The position numbers were made by a program, and so were the translations under genes. This document shows, piece after piece, positions 8,301 through 9,676 of a DNA stretch of 9,676 bases; the first letter of the stretch is position 1; every line of letters starts with the position of its first letter. The stretch covers positions 1-9,676 of the forward strand of contig CAMWKA010000044.1 of the NCBI GenBank assembly GCA_947174725.1, read 5' to 3'. The notes beneath the pieces were generated by a model. It had not been told where the DNA came from. It saw nothing but the letters and a program-made list of their open reading frames with translations, and made no database searches. The stretch is from an uncultured Lachnospiraceae bacterium. Its GTDB lineage: Bacteria > Bacillota > Clostridia > Lachnospirales > Lachnospiraceae.

Positions 8301-9064
8301 ACGAATTGTTGGAAGGCGGTATCCGGGTGCCGGAAAGCGCCAGCCTGATTCTGGAAGGAACGGGCACGCTGGAGATACGTTCTAACAGAACCAGTTTTTA
8401 CGGTATCGGTAATGATGAAAATAGCGCCTGCGGTCAGATTGAAAATCGTATGTCAGGCACGATCAGGATCAACTGTAACAGCAATGTTGCCATCGGTATC
8501 GGCGGAAGAACTGCAAAAGCGCTGCTGATCCATGCGGGCAAATTGATCCTGGATATGAATGCGGGCAAAGGAATCGGTATCGGCGTACTGGAGGATGAGG
8601 TGCCGATCGAATTGAGGGAGTGTAATTTGGCAGCCAATATTGCCTTTACGGAAGGTACTGTTGTGGGCTCCTGGAGAGGAACGCAGAATTTCAAGGCTGA
8701 CAGCGTCGGCATTGAGATCCATGGAACGGGGAATGAACTGGCGGGATTCGGTACGATCAACAGCGGCGAAGGAAATATGGAAGTGAAAAACGCAGGGATC
8801 TCCATTACGCTCAGTGGAAAGAAATGTCTGCTGTTCGGTAACCATGGAGGCGGTATAAAGATAACTTCAAAATATACCAAGTTAACCCTTCAGGCAGACG
8901 GACGGGAGTGTCTGGGAATCGGTTCCTTTGAGGAGGATGCGGTGGTGGATCTGGAGAGTATCAAAATAGAGGCTCTGGTTAGATGTAAGACACCGGTATT
9001 TCTGGGAATCAACCCGGATAATTCCAGGAAGGAAGACGTTGTGGAAGTCTTTTCTGTCGAATAA
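5342..9064 (+). CDS. Multidomain c-di-GMP phosphodiesterase: LacI-like sensor, GTDEF, EAL and C-terminal beta-helix-like repeats
   Basis: This is a 1240-residue protein with no signal peptide or membrane segment. Residues ~3-280 have the alternating strand/helix pattern of LacI-type ligand-binding domains, ending in a 'GYQVPEDVMVACCGE' segment, with no helix-turn-helix. Residues ~290-445 may be GAF-like. A GGDEF domain (~465-618) begins DILTGMLNAEGF and keeps DIDRLSNINDVYGHSEGD, but its signature is GTDEF (545-549) and no RxxD inhibitory site is seen. The EAL domain (~645-880) has EAL at 673-675, N729, E758, E761, D787-D788 in DDFGTGYS, K808, E844 in AEGVET and Q864, so hydrolysis of c-di-GMP is expected. 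After a helical linker (~881-925) comes a ~315-residue beta-rich repeat region. By family knowledge the GTDEF half may only bind GTP and modulate the EAL half. The inferred role is lowering c-di-GMP in response to a small ligand. The ligand and the function of the C-terminal domain are unknown. ATG 5342 is preferred, though an in-frame ATG at 5240 would add 34 residues. Confidence 0.9.
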   Translation: MGEKLIGLCIAKIRVEEHWRKLKAIQEKAVSKGYRLLTYYIDDMDFENRKDALEPDMFPVISCLTHLDNLEALLIDAEGIKAQEVLDIIAGQAVDANVPLFVWHGSAKGAVELNFVMEYSVKRFLQFFKEKYGYESVTYVSGTEGEGLTGAYYRTYLMEQGIPNGKISHIPMRELKKVLPTLSKEDLSDVYFCENENVANYVCHQLGRNGYQVPEDVMVACCGEASRTQAVGLNFTICFIDYMEVTGRILDLLEKKKGAPDEKRLRDALAVDDVIICRDMEYATGEALLTINNLYQNLFDSMLHEQSFYGLTDNLLKTRGIEEIADVFSDCMLRDSVFCVKDSFMQDIFVEGREDRWPRKGEKYFILADTRTQSAQWTSFLLGEPIPGLEKDINRDIPLILTPVRYLHQHFGYLIFCAEDYDNEYYKVDRVVHNFGRVLARYTVEKRLTFANNMLVNANENVKKLQHGDILTGMLNAEGFRYELSQLVDYCRSHDQELLIGCIDIDRLSNINDVYGHSEGDHAIKAVAQILQQCMSDKAVCARLGTDEFVIASYAAADGESVAMNLIEKISGQRSEYNRISGKEYTIELNYGYISVKPEQITNEMELLDEVFTRKNVQKNSKRNQTRQSSVVPQEEYSREDHETVKDIMDKNLFLYAFQPIVSARTGEIYAYEALMRSPKDRPVSPLTILKYATIEKRLYHIEYATLSNVFKLVHQNQKALKGKKIFVNSIPGYFLKEGDFDKLKHKYKDIFDNVVIEVTEQTESDDGEIGILLGRSDSNGFEVAIDDFGTGYSNTVNLLKYLPNYVKIDRMLISDIHQEPKKQHFVKNIIEFAHDNGFMALAEGVETLEELKALIRMDVDLIQGFYTARPAFEIAGEISEARRMEIIQANQERYETVRKRVYLAANDPALNLMQLALKNYTGIVVAEPEVKIVGNPDFVASVTIKIKENTHCRLTISDVRLRSNDGSPCVDVGEGATLTLVTENGNELLEGGIRVPESASLILEGTGTLEIRSNRTSFYGIGNDENSACGQIENRMSGTIRINCNSNVAIGIGGRTAKALLIHAGKLILDMNAGKGIGIGVLEDEVPIELRECNLAANIAFTEGTVVGSWRGTQNFKADSVGIEIHGTGNELAGFGTINSGEGNMEVKNAGISITLSGKKCLLFGNHGGGIKITSKYTKLTLQADGRECLGIGSFEEDAVVDLESIKIEALVRCKTPVFLGINPDNSRKEDVVEVFSVE
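8402..9013 (+). repeat. Degenerate ~29-residue protein repeats with a Gly-x-Gly motif (beta-solenoid-like)
   Basis: Within the large signalling protein the motif recurs as YGIGND, AIGIGG, IGIGVL, VVGSWR, AGFGTI, LLFGNH, LGIGSF and LGINPD. Taking the second glycine position, these are at residues 1023, 1054, 1081, 1111, 1137, 1166, 1194 and 1224, with spacings of 31, 27, 30, 26, 29, 28 and 30. Between them lie short alternating hydrophobic strands such as IRINCN, LLIHAGKLILDM, VGIEIHG, ISITLSG and LTLQADG. An N-terminal part (~940-1015) has strands such as VTIKIKEN, ATLTLVTENG and ASLILEGTGTLEIRS. The pattern is that of a parallel beta-helix. The repeats have diverged at the DNA level, so this is an old duplication. 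Confidence 0.7.
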
Positions 9065-9082
9065 GTTATTTCTATGTTTAAG

Positions 9083-9099
9083 TCGCAGCTAAGCTGCGA
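9083..9099 (+). other. Perfect hairpin just upstream of the helicase ribosome binding site
   Basis: TCGCAGC (9083-9089) and GCTGCGA (9093-9099) are exact reverse complements around a TAA loop. The stem ends three bases before the GGAGG at 9103. There is no T-tract on either side, so it is not an intrinsic terminator. In mRNA it could affect access of the ribosome to the helicase start or act as a processing site; as DNA it could be a protein-binding site. It fills most of the 49-base gap between the two genes. Confidence 0.6.
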
Positions 9100-9102
9100 T
9101 AT

Positions 9103-9107
9103 GGAGG
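9103..9107 (+). promoter_or_regulatory. Ribosome binding site of the helicase gene
   Basis: GGAGG with a 6-nt spacer precedes ATG 9114, a strong site that sets the start of the partial helicase gene. Confidence 0.8.
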
Positions 9108-9113
9108 TATAGT

Positions 9114-9676
9114 ATGGCGGCAAGTAAGGAACAGCTGCAGGCGATCCATCATGGGGACGGTCCCATGATGGTGCTTGCAGGACCGGGCAGCGGCAAGACT
9201 TTTGTAATCACTCACCGGATACAATATCTGATGGAACATTACGGAGTCCCGCCGGAACAGATCCTGGTGATCACTTTTACCAAGGCGGCGGCGCTGGAGA
9301 TGCAGGAGCGATTTGAATGTCTGATGGACGGCGCCGGTCAGAATGTCACGTTTGGAACATTTCACGCAATCTATTTTCATATCCTGAAACGATCTTATCA
9401 TTACGATCAATCCAACATTATCACGGAAAAAGAAAAGCGGAAATATTTAAAAGAAGTCTTAGAACAAAAATTGGGAGAAGAGGAATCGGGAGATCCTTAT
9501 ATTGCGCTGTTATTAAATGATATCAGTAAGATCAAAAACGAAGGACTTCCGGTGGAGGGGTATCAGGCCGCATATCTGCCGGAAGGAAGATTTCAGGAGA
9601 TTTTTCAGGATTATCAGAATAGGATGCGGATGGAGCATAAGATTGATTTTGATGATATGGTTCTGCTATGCCACCG
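9114..9676 (+). CDS. UvrD/Rep/PcrA-type ATP-dependent DNA helicase, N-terminal part (3' truncated)
   Basis: The reading frame from ATG 9114 stays open to the window end, giving 187 codons of what is normally a 600-800 residue enzyme. Superfamily 1A helicase motifs appear in order: a Q-motif-like SKEQLQAI at the N-terminus, the Walker A loop AGPGSGKT at residues 22-29, motif Ia as ILVITFTKAAALEMQERF, motif Ib as VTFGTFHAIYFHIL, and IDFDDMVLL at the end, which in the family comes just before the Walker B/DExx motif. These enzymes use ATP to move 3' to 5' along single-stranded DNA in repair and replication restart. The ATPase core residues visible so far look intact. The gene follows the c-di-GMP protein gene by 49 bases on the same strand with no terminator between, so partial cotranscription is possible. 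It could be PcrA itself or one of the shorter clostridial UvrD-like paralogues, so I give no symbol. Confidence 0.93.
   Translation, partial: MAASKEQLQAIHHGDGPMMVLAGPGSGKTFVITHRIQYLMEHYGVPPEQILVITFTKAAALEMQERFECLMDGAGQNVTFGTFHAIYFHILKRSYHYDQSNIITEKEKRKYLKEVLEQKLGEEESGDPYIALLLNDISKIKNEGLPVEGYQAAYLPEGRFQEIFQDYQNRMRMEHKIDFDDMVLLCH

Noticed and set aside
8434..8880. Minus-strand open frame of 148 codons inside the 3' part of the c-di-GMP protein gene
   Set aside because: It lies opposite a strongly supported coding frame, has a low-complexity Pro/Ser/Ile-rich translation typical of antisense frames, and lacks a recognisable domain.
5342..9064. Secreted or membrane-bound form of the EAL protein, suggested by its surface-protein-like repeats
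   Set aside because: No hydrophobic segment long enough for a signal peptide or membrane helix is visible from any plausible start.
9083..9099. Intrinsic terminator after the c-di-GMP protein gene
   Set aside because: The stem is perfect but neither side carries a T-tract, and a ribosome binding site follows within three bases.

Overview
The window looks like chromosomal DNA from a Gram-positive anaerobe of the Clostridia, most likely a Lachnospiraceae member. This rests on protein flavour (a clostridial-type GluRS with [10 protein letters not shown], a GldG-like membrane protein tail), strong AGGAGG-type ribosome binding sites and moderate base composition. It is an inference, since no rRNA or marker search was possible. 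There are no tRNAs, rRNAs, CRISPR arrays, insertion sequences or phage genes.

Layout from left to right. (1) The last ~90 codons of a membrane protein, probably the GldG-like auxiliary part of an ABC transport system. It is followed after 43 bases by (2) gltX, glutamyl-tRNA synthetase, on the same strand. (3) gltX converges on carB, and a bidirectional hairpin terminator lies between them. (4) carB, the large subunit of carbamoyl-phosphate synthetase, is on the minus strand and has its own well-formed promoter. It is not accompanied by carA in this window. (5) An AT-rich divergent intergenic region of about 250 bases holds the carB promoter, a pair of exact 11-bp direct repeats placed around it, a small inverted repeat and perhaps a weak forward promoter. 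(6) A very large forward gene encodes a 1240-residue cyclic-di-GMP signalling protein. (7) After a 49-base gap containing a hairpin, the start of a UvrD/Rep-type superfamily 1 helicase runs off the right end.

The item most worth attention is gene 6. It joins, in one apparently cytosolic polypeptide, a LacI/periplasmic-binding-protein-like sensor without a DNA-binding domain, a possible GAF-like region, a GGDEF domain with a changed signature (GTDEF), an EAL phosphodiesterase domain with all recognisable catalytic residues, and a C-terminal ~315-residue beta-rich repeat domain with a recurring Gly-Ile-Gly-like motif every 26 to 31 residues. This last part resembles the beta-helix modules of secreted clostridial surface proteins, but no signal peptide or membrane segment is visible. 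The best reading is a ligand-controlled c-di-GMP phosphodiesterase with an unusual intracellular beta-solenoid. The remaining genes are housekeeping functions in translation, pyrimidine/arginine precursor synthesis and DNA repair, and no shared pathway connects them.
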